In this document: positions 17,121-25,661 of the stretch, one piece after another
Numbering within the stretch: position 1 is the first letter of the stretch
Layout: each line of letters starts with the position of its first letter
NCBI RefSeq assembly: GCF_000620465.1
Contig: NZ_JIBE01000004.1
Location: 1,426,001-1,490,000, forward strand
Source: Ralstonia sp. UNC404CL21Col
GTDB taxonomy: Bacteria; Pseudomonadota; Gammaproteobacteria; Burkholderiales; Burkholderiaceae
Reading direction: 5' to 3'
Length of the DNA: 64,000 nt
Notes under the pieces: generated by a model
The model's database searches: none
Told to the model about the DNA's origin: nothing
The model's input: the letters and a program-made list of their open reading frames with translations, nothing else
Translations under genes and position numbers: made by a program

Positions 17121-17148
17121 TGCTGCTGTTGTTCGGCGCGCAGCAGCA
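17121..17148. promoter_or_regulatory. Hairpin in the leader of the aminotransferase gene
   Basis: Inverted repeat TGCTGCTG-N12-CAGCAGCA, about 100 bp upstream of the aminotransferase ATG and 32 bp beyond the stop of the dehydrogenase gene. It has no T-run in either direction. It may be an mRNA structure or an operator; function is not shown. Confidence 0.3.
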
Positions 17149-17179
17149 GATCGTGCGGCGCGCCGTTTGATGCATCGTT

Positions 17180-18112
17180 TCAGTAGCCGCGCGAGCGGTC
17201 CACCAGCCCGACCATGGGTTCGCCGGCGGTGAAGCGGCGCAGGTTGTCGATGACCACCGCTGCTGCGGAAAGCGGCTGCGTCATGCTGGCAATGTGCGGT
17301 GTGATGTGGACGCGCGGATGGCGCCACAACGCATGGCCGGCGGGCAGCGGCTCCGGGTCGGTCACGTCGAGCATGGCTTCGCTGAGCTGCCCACTGTCGA
17401 GCGCTGCAAGCAGGTCGTCGTTCACCAGCTGCGGGCCGCGGCCAACATGCACCAGCGCGGCGCCTTGCGGCAGTTGGCCGAACAGCGCTGCGTTCAGCAC
17501 ACCGCGCGTGGCATCGGTCAGCGGCATCAGGCAGATCAGGATGTCGGTGCGCGCCAGGAAGGCGGCCAGTTCGTCTTGCCCGGCAAAGCACTGCACGCCG
17601 TCGATGGCATGGCGCGATCGGCTCCAGCCCGCGCAGTCGAAACCGAAACCCTGCAACTGCGCCAGCACGGCCTGCCCGAGCGAGCCGAGCCCCAGCACGC
17701 CAATGCGGCGTTCATTGGCGGGCCGCACCGGCAGCGGGTGCCATTGCTCCGCCTGCTGCTGGCGGCGGTAGGCAGGAATATCGCGGTGCAGGCTCAGCAC
17801 GGCATGCGTGACGTACTCCACCATGCCGCGCACGATGCCGGGCTCGACCATGCGCACCACGGGCAGCGTGGGCGGCAGCGCTGCAAAGTTGAATTGATCG
17901 ACCCCCGCGCCCGAGGAGAACAACACCTCCAGGTGCGGAAACTGGGTCGCGATATCGGCGGGCGGCTCCCAGGCCGCAAGAAAGCGCACCCGCAGCGGAT
18001 CGCCGATGTCGGGCCAGATGCGGAAGTCGATGTCGGGCGCGTGCTGGCGGAACACCTCGGCCCATTGCCGACCGCGGACGGGGTCGGACTTGTAGAGGAA
18101 AGTGGTCGTCAC
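17180..18112 (-). CDS. D-2-hydroxyacid dehydrogenase (GhrA-like glyoxylate/hydroxypyruvate reductase)
   Basis: A 310-residue NAD(P)-dependent dehydrogenase of the GhrA group, whose members reduce glyoxylate, hydroxypyruvate and related 2-oxoacids. The dinucleotide-binding motif is GVLGLGSLGQAV (about 137-148). The catalytic Arg lies in HVGRGPQLV, the Glu in DVTDPEPLP and the His in TPHIASMT. The N-terminal substrate domain carries SSGAGVDQF. It begins 28 bp after the stop of the GNAT gene on the same strand and precedes the aminotransferase gene. It may reduce a 2-oxoacid made in the local pathway. Confidence 0.9.
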   Translation of the reverse strand: MTTTFLYKSDPVRGRQWAEVFRQHAPDIDFRIWPDIGDPLRVRFLAAWEPPADIATQFPHLEVLFSSGAGVDQFNFAALPPTLPVVRMVEPGIVRGMVEYVTHAVLSLHRDIPAYRRQQQAEQWHPLPVRPANERRIGVLGLGSLGQAVLAQLQGFGFDCAGWSRSRHAIDGVQCFAGQDELAAFLARTDILICLMPLTDATRGVLNAALFGQLPQGAALVHVGRGPQLVNDDLLAALDSGQLSEAMLDVTDPEPLPAGHALWRHPRVHITPHIASMTQPLSAAAVVIDNLRRFTAGEPMVGLVDRSRGY

Positions 18113-18140
18113 GATACGGTGTTGGCGCGGTGTTCGAGGT

Positions 18141-19028
18141 TCAACCCATCGCCTGGGTCACGATGGCAAACAGCGTAGGGCCGCCGGGCGGCGTGGTCAG
18201 CGGCGCGCCGCGCACCATGGTGGTGGGGGCGTCCACGCGCAGCAGGCCGATGCTCTCCAGCCACTCCGCCAGGCCGCTGTCGAAATCGATATCGATGCGG
18301 GTGAAGTGGCCGGCGTTGATGCCTGCCAGATGCGCGATCAGCGCCTTGGCGCTCTCGGCATCCGGGGCGACCACGGGGCCGATGGCGTGGCCGCGTCCGA
18401 ATCGGCGCAGCATCGCGAAACCGCGCGCCTCGCCGTCGTCGTCCAGTACGACGCAGGCGTCTGCGCTGGCGAGCAGATCGTCGATCAGTGCATCGCGCGG
18501 CATCCCCCGCGCCTGGGCGTCGAGCCGGCGCAAGTCCGCAGCCTCATTGAGCCCGGCGGGGCGCAGGCGCCAGCCGGCGGGCAGGGCGATCAGCGGCGTG
18601 GGTTGCGCAATGCCCTGGTGCTGGCGCATCTCGCCGGTGCGCACAAAGCCCAGTCGCTCATAGAGGCCGCGTCCTTCTGCGGTGGCATGCAGCAGCACGG
18701 TGTGGTTGTCCAGGCCGTCGAGCAGCGCGCTCATCAGGCGATGGCCGATGCGCCGGCCCTGGCATGCGGGCGTCACGATCACCAGCCCGATGGTGGCGTG
18801 GCGCGGGCCCCAGCGCCAACGTTGCGCGGTGGCGATGAGCTGGCCGTCGCGCTCGGCGACGATGCCCTCGGCGTGCGCAAAACTCTGCGCCCAGTCGGCC
18901 GGGCGGTGCGGCCAGCGCTGCTCTTCCGACAAGGCGTGCGTCTGGGCCAGATCGTCGGCGGTCATGGGGCGCAGCACCACGCCGTCGTCGGCGGGCAGGT
19001 TCTGGGCGGGGACGGACGAGGAAGACAT
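18141..19028 (-). CDS. GNAT-family N-acetyltransferase with second C-terminal acyltransferase-like domain
   Basis: A 295-residue protein. Residues about 15-140 form a GNAT domain with the acetyl-CoA loop CQGRRIGHRLM and YERLGFVRTGEM. Residues about 165-290 form a second, divergent GNAT-like domain (DACVVLDDDGEARGFAMLRRFGR), as in the family with a C-terminal acetyltransf_18-type region. The ATG at 19028 has AAGGA 8-12 bp upstream; the longer frame lacks one. It would acetylate an amine or amino acid, fitting the amine-catabolic setting, although no substrate can be read from the sequence. It is divergent from the aldehyde dehydrogenase gene. Confidence 0.85.
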   Translation of the reverse strand: MSSSSVPAQNLPADDGVVLRPMTADDLAQTHALSEEQRWPHRPADWAQSFAHAEGIVAERDGQLIATAQRWRWGPRHATIGLVIVTPACQGRRIGHRLMSALLDGLDNHTVLLHATAEGRGLYERLGFVRTGEMRQHQGIAQPTPLIALPAGWRLRPAGLNEAADLRRLDAQARGMPRDALIDDLLASADACVVLDDDGEARGFAMLRRFGRGHAIGPVVAPDAESAKALIAHLAGINAGHFTRIDIDFDSGLAEWLESIGLLRVDAPTTMVRGAPLTTPPGGPTLFAIVTQAMG

Positions 19029-19101
19029 GGGAGGTTCCTTCCGGCGAAGGATGAAGGTGGCACCGGCACTTATCTTGGACGACATCGCGGCCCGGAGCCA
19101 G

Positions 19102-19168
19102 ATCGAATTCGGGTTTGCCCGCAATTTGCAAGCATCGTCTGCGCAGGGTGTGGCTTTCGCAATTCGAT
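19102..19168. promoter_or_regulatory. Widely spaced inverted repeat in the divergent promoter region
   Basis: ATCGAATT at 19102-19109 is matched by AATTCGAT at 19161-19168, 51 bp apart, in the 194-bp region between the divergent GNAT and aldehyde dehydrogenase genes. Two half-sites could be bridged by an oligomeric regulator such as the Lrp protein encoded nearby. Chance occurrence is possible. Confidence 0.3.
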
Positions 19169-19222
19169 GCGGTAGCGCCCGCGGTTACGAAACCAAATGC
19201 CGAGCCTTCCTGCATAGGATCA

Positions 19223-20752
19223 ATGACCTCATTTCGATATGGGTGCCGGGCTTCGGCGCCCCCCAATTTCGTGGCCAAATTCGACCCCCAGACCATCCGC
19301 GTGCCCTCCGGTCATTTCATCGGCGGCAGGCTTGTGCCCGACGCGGGCCGCATCACCGTGCGCCGCCCTTCCGACAACGCCGTGCATGCGGAGCTGCCGC
19401 TGGCGGACGCTTCCACCGTCGACGCTGCCGTGCAGGACGCTTGGCAAGCCTGGCGCACGACGGACTGGGCGCGCCGTGCCCCGCGTGACCGGGCACGCGT
19501 GCTGCGCCGCTGGGCCGACCTGATCGACGCCGACGTGGCAAACATGGCGCCGCTCGAGGCCGTGTGCTCCACGCGCCCGCTGCGCGACGCCGCTGCCTGG
19601 GACGTGCCATTCACCGCCGAAGGCCTGCGCTTCTTTGCCGAATACGCCGACAAGCTTGGCGGCGACGTGGCGGCCACGCGGCACGACAACCTCGGCATGG
19701 TGGTGGCCGAGCCGTATGGCGTGGTCGGCGCAATCACACCGTGGAATTTCCCGCTGGTGATGGTCTCGTGGAAGGTCGGCGCGGCGCTGGCCGCCGGCAA
19801 CGCAGTCGTGCTCAAGCCTTCGGAATTGACGCCGTATTCCGCCATCCGGTTGGCTGAACTCGCCATCGAAGCGGGCGTGCCGCCGGGCCTTTTCAACGTG
19901 GTGCAGGGCGACGGCCGGACCACGGGCGACGCGCTGACGCGGCATCCGCTGATTTCCAAGATGACCTTCACCGGCTCGACACGCACCGGCGCCGCCATCA
20001 TGGCGACCTGCGCCTCGCATGGTCCGAAGCCCGTCACGCTGGAGCTGGGCGGCAAGAGTCCGCAGCTCGTCTTTGCCGACGCGCCGGACATCGACCGGCT
20101 GGCAGGCATTGTCGCGGGCGCCATCACCGGCAACGCGGGGCAGGTGTGCGTGGCCGGCTCGCGTCTGATCGTGCAGCGGCAGATTGCCCAGGCATTGATC
20201 GAGCGCATCACCGCACGCTTTGCCGCGCTGCGGCCCGGCGCCACCTGGGACGACACCGCCACGCTGCCGCCGATCATTTCGGCCGCGCAGGCTGCGCGCA
20301 TTCTCGACATCGTGGAGCGGTCGCGCGATGCCGGCGCGCAGGTGCGCTGCGGCGGCGGCCTGTTTGGCGACGGCCCGGGCGGGGCGTACTTCCAGCCCAC
20401 GCTGCTCGAAGGCGTGCGCGCAGACAACCCCGCCGTGCAGGAAGAAATCTTCGGCCCCGTGCTGACGGTGCAGACCTTCGATGACGAAGAGGAAGGCCTG
20501 GCACTCGCTGCGCACGAACACTACGGCCTGGCCGCCGGCGTGCACACCGCAGACATCGGGCGCGCGCTGCGCGCCATGCGCGGCATCGCAGCGGGCACGG
20601 TGTGGATCAACCGTTATGGGCGCAGCGCCGATTTCGTCATTCCCACCGGCGGCTATCACCAATCGGGTATCGGCAAGGATCTGGGCCGGCAAGCCGTGGA
20701 GGCCAACCTGCGCTTCAAAAGTGTGCTGATCGATTTTGCTGCGACGCATTAA
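19223..20752 (+). CDS. NAD(P)-dependent aldehyde dehydrogenase, copy 1
   Basis: A 509-residue ALDH-superfamily enzyme. GAITPWNFPLVMVSWKVG, the FTGSTRTGAAI cofactor loop, the general-base Glu in LELGGKSPQ and the nucleophile Cys in NAGQVCVAGSR are present, with the C-terminal EEIFGPVLTV. It resembles PuuC-like and aminoaldehyde dehydrogenases. The ATG at 19223 is preceded by AGGA; a GTG at 19271 without a site would give the usual length of about 493, and the extra residues are unusual, so the start is uncertain. It likely oxidises the aldehyde formed by the aminotransferase or the FAD oxidase. Confidence 0.88.
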   Translation: MTSFRYGCRASAPPNFVAKFDPQTIRVPSGHFIGGRLVPDAGRITVRRPSDNAVHAELPLADASTVDAAVQDAWQAWRTTDWARRAPRDRARVLRRWADLIDADVANMAPLEAVCSTRPLRDAAAWDVPFTAEGLRFFAEYADKLGGDVAATRHDNLGMVVAEPYGVVGAITPWNFPLVMVSWKVGAALAAGNAVVLKPSELTPYSAIRLAELAIEAGVPPGLFNVVQGDGRTTGDALTRHPLISKMTFTGSTRTGAAIMATCASHGPKPVTLELGGKSPQLVFADAPDIDRLAGIVAGAITGNAGQVCVAGSRLIVQRQIAQALIERITARFAALRPGATWDDTATLPPIISAAQAARILDIVERSRDAGAQVRCGGGLFGDGPGGAYFQPTLLEGVRADNPAVQEEIFGPVLTVQTFDDEEEGLALAAHEHYGLAAGVHTADIGRALRAMRGIAAGTVWINRYGRSADFVIPTGGYHQSGIGKDLGRQAVEANLRFKSVLIDFAATH

Positions 20753-20956
20753 CGTGCCTTGGCGGTGCGCGGGGCACGCCAGCGGTGCAGACCGCATGGC
20801 ATGCCGCGAGTGCCATTCGAAACAGCAGCTTTCTCACGTGAGACCGCGCATTTCCCTACAACCGTTGCGAGTCTGCGTGCTTCAATGATTTCGTCATAAC
20901 CGTGCTGCAAAGACGGCATAACGGCAGCCACCTTCAGGACCTGAGGACCTCAAACC

Positions 20957-21622
20957 ATGACCTTCCGCCCCAAGTACATCACCTTTGACTGCTATGGCAC
21001 GCTCACGCGCTTTCGCATGGGCGAGATGACGCGCGAGTTGTTTGCGGACCGTATCCCGGCCGAGCAGATGGAGCAGTTCATTGCCGACTTCACTGCCTAC
21101 CGCTTCGACGAGGTGCTGGGCGACTGGAAACCGTACGAGGTGGTCCTGAAGAACGCCGTGCGCCGCCTGTGCAAGAAATGGAAGATCCAGTACTTCGACA
21201 CCGACGGCCAGGCCTACTACGACGCCGTGCCGACGTGGGACCCGCATGCCGACGTGCCAGCAGGTCTGGCCAAGGTGGCCAAGGAAATCCCGCTGGTGAT
21301 CCTGTCCAACGCCGACGACGCGCAGATCCAGAAGAACGTGGCGATGCTCGGTGCGCCGTTCCACCGCGTGTACACCGCACAGCAGGCCCAGGCCTACAAG
21401 CCGCGCCTGAAGGCGTTCGAATACATGTTCGATTCGCTCGGCTGCAACCCGGAAGACGTGCTGCACGTGTCATCCAGCCTGCGCTACGACCTGATGTCGG
21501 CCGACGACCTCGGCATCGTCAACAAGGTGTTCGTCAACCGCGGCCACGGCCCGGGCAATCCGGCGTACCGTTACACCGAGATCCAGGACATCGGCGGCCT
21601 GCCCGGTGTTGTTGGCCTCTAA
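20957..21622 (+). CDS. Haloacid dehalogenase type II (HAD superfamily), copy 2
   Basis: A 221-residue HAD hydrolase with motif I FDCYGTL (nucleophile Asp10), motif II ILSNADD and a Lys in QAYKPRLKAFEYMF, the type-II 2-haloacid dehalogenase pattern. It has more Tyr/Trp-rich sequence than copy 1 (10995) and is clearly a different paralogue rather than a recent duplicate. A GAGG lies upstream of the ATG. It is the first gene of a plus-strand run with the FAD oxidoreductase and ABC importer genes. A role on a halogenated substrate is possible but unproven. Confidence 0.88.
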   Translation: MTFRPKYITFDCYGTLTRFRMGEMTRELFADRIPAEQMEQFIADFTAYRFDEVLGDWKPYEVVLKNAVRRLCKKWKIQYFDTDGQAYYDAVPTWDPHADVPAGLAKVAKEIPLVILSNADDAQIQKNVAMLGAPFHRVYTAQQAQAYKPRLKAFEYMFDSLGCNPEDVLHVSSSLRYDLMSADDLGIVNKVFVNRGHGPGNPAYRYTEIQDIGGLPGVVGL

Positions 21623-21646
21623 GCCGCGTCTCCATCGTCGCCCCAC

Positions 21647-22945
21647 ATGACCTCCATGAAACTCGACTCCTACTGGAACGACTCGGTGCCCGCGCTGGCG
21701 CTGGACGCGCACGATCTGCCGGCGCAGGCAGACGTGGTGATCGTCGGTGGCGGTTTCACGGGGTTGTCGGCGGCGCTGGCGCTGGCCCGGCGCGGCGCCA
21801 GCGTGGTCGTGCTGGAAGCGGGCGAGAGGGTGGCGCCCGAGGCGTCGGGGCGCAATGGCGGTCATGTGAACAACGGCCTGGCCGTCGACTACGCCGACCT
21901 GGCCGCCAAGGTTGGCGTGGACCGCGCCCGCGCCTGGTATCACGCCTACGACGCCGCCGTGGATACGGTGGAGCGCATCGTGTGCGACGAGGGCATCGCC
22001 TGCGACTTCCAGCGCAACGGCAAGCTCAAGCTCGCCACCAGGCTGTATCAGATGGACGCCCTGCAACGCAGCGCGGACCGGCTGATTGCGGATGGTGTGG
22101 ATCGGGATGTCGAGATACTCGATGCTGCCCGCGTGCGCGCGGAGGTGCAGAGCGAACGCTTCCAAGGCGGCTTGCTCTACAAGCGCAGCGGCCAGATGCA
22201 CATGGGCCGTTTCGCGCAAGGCTTGGCCATGGCAGCGCAACGCCAGGGTGCACAGATTCATACGGGCACTTGCGTGCAACGCGTCGAGCGTGTGCAGGGG
22301 CAGGTGCATCGCATCCACACCGCGCGCGGCACGGTGCTGGCCAAGCAGGTGCTGCTTGCGACCGGCGCGTCGCGTCATGGCGGTTACGGCACGTTCGGCT
22401 GGTTGCGTCGGCGCATCGTCCCCATTGGCAGCTTCATCGTGACTACCGAACCGCTTGGTGCAGAGCGCGCGCACGCGTTGCTGGCAGCGCGCCGCACGTA
22501 TGTGACGGTGGCGAATATTCACCACTACTTCCGGCTCACGCCAGACCACCGGCTGGTCTTCGGCGGCCGCGCGCGCTTTGCGGTGTCGAGCCCGCAGCAG
22601 GATGCGATGAGCGGCGAGGTGCTCCGCGCAGGCCTGACGGAAACCTTCCCGCAGTTGTGCGACGTGCGCCTCGATTACTGCTGGGGCGGGCTCGTCGACA
22701 TGACGCAAGACCGCCTGCCGCATGCGGGTGAGCGTGACGGCTTGTTCTATTCCATGGGGTACAGCGGGCATGGCACGCAGATGTCCGTGCATATGGGCGA
22801 GCGCATGGCCGAAGTCATGGCCGGCGACGCTGCAGCCAACCCGTGGCGCGATCGCGCGTGGAGCGCCATCCCCGGTCACTTTGGCCCGCCGTGGTTTTTG
22901 CCCGCGGTCGGCATGTACTACCAGCTCAAGGACCGATTTGCCTGA
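21647..22945 (+). CDS. FAD-dependent amine oxidoreductase (PuuB/gamma-glutamylputrescine-oxidase-like), copy 2
   Basis: A 432-residue DAO-family flavoenzyme. The FAD motif VVIVGGGFTGLSAALALARRG starts near residue 28, followed by EASGRNGGHVNNGL, the motif of PuuB/OrdL-type amine oxidases, and the C-terminal YSGHGTQMSVHMGERMAEVM. It should oxidise an amine or a gamma-glutamyl-amine to an aldehyde. It starts 24 bp after the HAD gene and is followed by the ABC importer, which suggests that the imported compound is its substrate or precursor. An ATG at 21656 is a possible alternative start. Confidence 0.92.
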   Translation: MTSMKLDSYWNDSVPALALDAHDLPAQADVVIVGGGFTGLSAALALARRGASVVVLEAGERVAPEASGRNGGHVNNGLAVDYADLAAKVGVDRARAWYHAYDAAVDTVERIVCDEGIACDFQRNGKLKLATRLYQMDALQRSADRLIADGVDRDVEILDAARVRAEVQSERFQGGLLYKRSGQMHMGRFAQGLAMAAQRQGAQIHTGTCVQRVERVQGQVHRIHTARGTVLAKQVLLATGASRHGGYGTFGWLRRRIVPIGSFIVTTEPLGAERAHALLAARRTYVTVANIHHYFRLTPDHRLVFGGRARFAVSSPQQDAMSGEVLRAGLTETFPQLCDVRLDYCWGGLVDMTQDRLPHAGERDGLFYSMGYSGHGTQMSVHMGERMAEVMAGDAAANPWRDRAWSAIPGHFGPPWFLPAVGMYYQLKDRFA

Positions 22946-23029
22946 GCGGCGCCGCAAACGCAGTCTTCCTCCGTATCCAACGATCGCAACGCATTCCATT
23001 CAGACCAGATCCACCAGGAGCCCCCCACC

Positions 23030-24649
23030 ATGAGCGACAGCCATAACGAGTTCGAGAACCTTGTCGGTCCCGCCGAAAGCCAGCGCGTGATGGCGTCGCT
23101 CAAGCGCGGTGCCTCGCGACGCGACGTGTTGAAGATGCTGATGGCCGGCGGCATGCAGGCCACCTTGGCTGGCAGCTTGGCGGGCACAGCCGCCAGCGTG
23201 TATGCACAGACGCCGCGCCGTGGCGGGCGCATCCGCGTGGCGGCCGCCACGGCAGCAGCGACCGACACGCTCGACCCGGCCAAGCAGTCGAACCAGAACG
23301 ACTACGTGCGCTGCAACATGGTCTACAACGGCCTGTTTGTGCTGGACGGCAGCCTGACGCCGCGCCCTGCGTTGGCGGAGTCGTACCACACGGCAGATGC
23401 CAAGACCTGGGTGCTGACACTGCGCAAAGGTGTGACGTTCCACGACGGCAAGGCCCTGTCCCCGGCGGATGTGGTGTATTCCGTCATGCGCCACAAGGAT
23501 CCGACCACGGCGTCAAAGGCCAAGGTGCTGGCCGACCAGATCGAGAGCGTCAAGGCGACCGGGCCGAACGAAGTGACGGTGGTGCTGACCGCGCCGAATG
23601 CTGACTTGCCGGTGATCCTGGGCACCTTCCACTTCCATATCGTCAAGGACGGCACGACCGATTTCAACGCCGGCATCGGTACCGGCCCGTACAAGCTCAA
23701 GGAGTTCAAGCCTGGCGTGCGTACCGTCGTCGTGCGTAACGACGGCTACTGGAAACCGGGCAAGCCGTATCTGGACGAGATCGAGTTCGTCGGCATCGGC
23801 GACGAAAGTGCGCGCGTCAATGCGCTGCTGTCGGGCGGGATGGACCTGGTGGCCTCGGTCAACCCGCGTGCTGTGGCACGCGTCAAGAGCACGCCCGGCT
23901 ACGCGATCTTCGCGACGCAATCGGGACAGTACTCCGACCTGATCATGCGCAAGGATACGGGCCCGGGTGCGAACCCCGATTTCGTGATGGCGATGAAGTC
24001 CCTGTTCGACCGCGAACAGATGAAGAAGACCATCGCGCTGGACTACGCGGTGCTGGGCAACGACCAGCCGATCGACCCGACCAACCGCTTCTATTTCAAG
24101 GAGCTGCCGCAGCGCGCGTTCGATATCGAGAAGGCGAAATTCCACCTGCAGAAGTCGGGCGTGACGGGCAAGATTCCCGTGGTGGCATCGCCGGCGGCAC
24201 AGTATTCGGTCGAAATTGCCCTGGTCCTGCAGCAGGCCGGTCAGCGCATCGGTCTGGACCTCGACATCAAGCGCATGCCGGCGGACGGTTACTGGTCCAA
24301 CCATTGGCTCAACAGCCCGGTCGGGTTCGGCAACGTCAACCCGCGCCCGAGTGCTGACACCATCCTCACGCAGTTCTTCAAGTCCGATGCGGCCTGGAAT
24401 GAATCGCGCTGGAAGAGCCCGAAGTTCGATCAGCTGCTCACCGCTGCGCGCGCCGAAACCGACGTCGCCAAGCGCAAGCAGATGTATGCCGACATGCAGA
24501 CGATGATCCATGGAGAGGCGGGCATCGGCATTCCGCTGTTCCTGGCCAGCATCGACGGGCACACAACCAAGCTCAAGGGCCTGGCGCCGATCCCGCTGGG
24601 CGGCCTGATGGGCTATTCGTTTGCCGAAAACGTCTGGCTTGATGCCTGA
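23030..24649 (+). CDS. ABC transporter substrate-binding protein (SBP_bac_5, peptide-type), Tat-exported
   Basis: A 539-residue periplasmic binding protein of the dipeptide/nickel/opine family. The N-terminus is unusually long, with a twin-arginine motif SRRDVLKML at about residues 27-35 and a hydrophobic segment ending SVYAQ, so export folded by Tat is likely. Family landmarks include TLDPAKQSNQNDY, LRKGVTFHDGKALSPADVVYS and YWKPGKPYLDEI. AGGAG lies upstream. It heads a complete importer (two permeases, fused ATPase). Ligand could be a short peptide, opine or polyamine conjugate. Confidence 0.93.
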   Translation: MSDSHNEFENLVGPAESQRVMASLKRGASRRDVLKMLMAGGMQATLAGSLAGTAASVYAQTPRRGGRIRVAAATAAATDTLDPAKQSNQNDYVRCNMVYNGLFVLDGSLTPRPALAESYHTADAKTWVLTLRKGVTFHDGKALSPADVVYSVMRHKDPTTASKAKVLADQIESVKATGPNEVTVVLTAPNADLPVILGTFHFHIVKDGTTDFNAGIGTGPYKLKEFKPGVRTVVVRNDGYWKPGKPYLDEIEFVGIGDESARVNALLSGGMDLVASVNPRAVARVKSTPGYAIFATQSGQYSDLIMRKDTGPGANPDFVMAMKSLFDREQMKKTIALDYAVLGNDQPIDPTNRFYFKELPQRAFDIEKAKFHLQKSGVTGKIPVVASPAAQYSVEIALVLQQAGQRIGLDLDIKRMPADGYWSNHWLNSPVGFGNVNPRPSADTILTQFFKSDAAWNESRWKSPKFDQLLTAARAETDVAKRKQMYADMQTMIHGEAGIGIPLFLASIDGHTTKLKGLAPIPLGGLMGYSFAENVWLDA

Positions 24650-24694
24650 CGGCGCGGTGGTAGCGTTCTTGCGGAAGGTGATGAAGGGGCTGTC

Positions 24695-25651
24695 ATGAAT
24701 CGAGTCATCCTTAAGCTGCTGATGCGGCGCGTGGCGCTGGCGCTGCTGTCGTTGCTGGCGGTGTCGGTCATCGTGTTCTCCATCACCGCTGTACTGCCCG
24801 GCGACGCCGCGCAAGAGCAGTTGGGGCAGGACGCCACGCCCGAAGCCCTGGCCGCCCTGCGCGCACAGATGGGCCTGAACGTGCCGGCGCCGCAACGCTA
24901 TGCGCACTGGCTCGCCGGCATTGCGCGCGGTGACCTCGGGCAGTCGACCACCACGCAGATGCCGGTGGCCGAACTCGTGGCAAGCCGCTTGCCGAACTCG
25001 CTCCTGCTGGCGGCGGTGACGGCGCTGTTCTCGGTGCCGATTGCGCTCAGCCTTGGCGTTGCCTCTGCTGTCTGGCGCGGCTCATGGTTCGACCGGGTGG
25101 CCTCAACCGCCTCCGTGGCTGTGGTGTCGGTGCCGGAGTTTCTGGTGGCAACGCTGGCGGTGCTGGTGTTTGCGGTCAAGCTGCGCTGGCTGCCGGCGCT
25201 GTCGTACGTCAACGACATCGAATCGCTCGGCCAAATGCTGCAGGCCTTTGCCATGCCGGTGCTGAGCCTGTGCTGCGTGATCGTCGCGCAGATGATGCGG
25301 ATGAGCCGCGCTGCCGTCATCGACCAGCTCGAAGCGCCTTACATCGAAATGGTGCGTCTGAAAGGTGCCTCGCCGATGCGCGTCGTGCTTGCGCATGCCT
25401 TGCCCAATGCCGTGGGACCGATCGCCAATGCGGTGGCGCTGTCGCTGTCGTACCTGCTGGGCGGCGTGATCATCATCGAGACGATCTTCAACTACCCCGG
25501 GATTGCCAAGCTGATGGTGGATGGCGTATCGCAGCGTGACATGCCGCTCGTGCAGGCCTGCGCCATGATCTTCTGCGCGGGCTACCTGCTGCTCGTGACC
25601 GCGGCCGATGTGCTGGGTATCGTCGCCAACCCGCGTCTGCGCCACCGTTGA
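24695..25651 (+). CDS. ABC importer permease 1 (DppB-like)
   Basis: A 318-residue inner-membrane permease with about six hydrophobic segments. The N-terminal RVALALLSLLAVSVIVFSIT and the EAA cytoplasmic loop around YIEMVRLKGASPMRVVLAHALPN, the ATPase contact, identify the BPD_transp_1 family of peptide-type importers. GAAGGGG precedes the start. It follows the binding-protein gene by 45 bp and precedes the second permease. Confidence 0.93.
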   Translation: MNRVILKLLMRRVALALLSLLAVSVIVFSITAVLPGDAAQEQLGQDATPEALAALRAQMGLNVPAPQRYAHWLAGIARGDLGQSTTTQMPVAELVASRLPNSLLLAAVTALFSVPIALSLGVASAVWRGSWFDRVASTASVAVVSVPEFLVATLAVLVFAVKLRWLPALSYVNDIESLGQMLQAFAMPVLSLCCVIVAQMMRMSRAAVIDQLEAPYIEMVRLKGASPMRVVLAHALPNAVGPIANAVALSLSYLLGGVIIIETIFNYPGIAKLMVDGVSQRDMPLVQACAMIFCAGYLLLVTAADVLGIVANPRLRHR

Positions 25652-25661
25652 TGCTGATCCT

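Noticed and set aside
17121-17148. Intrinsic terminator between the hydroxyacid dehydrogenase and aminotransferase genes
   Set aside because: The hairpin is good but no T-run follows on the minus strand, so it was kept only as a structure of unknown role.
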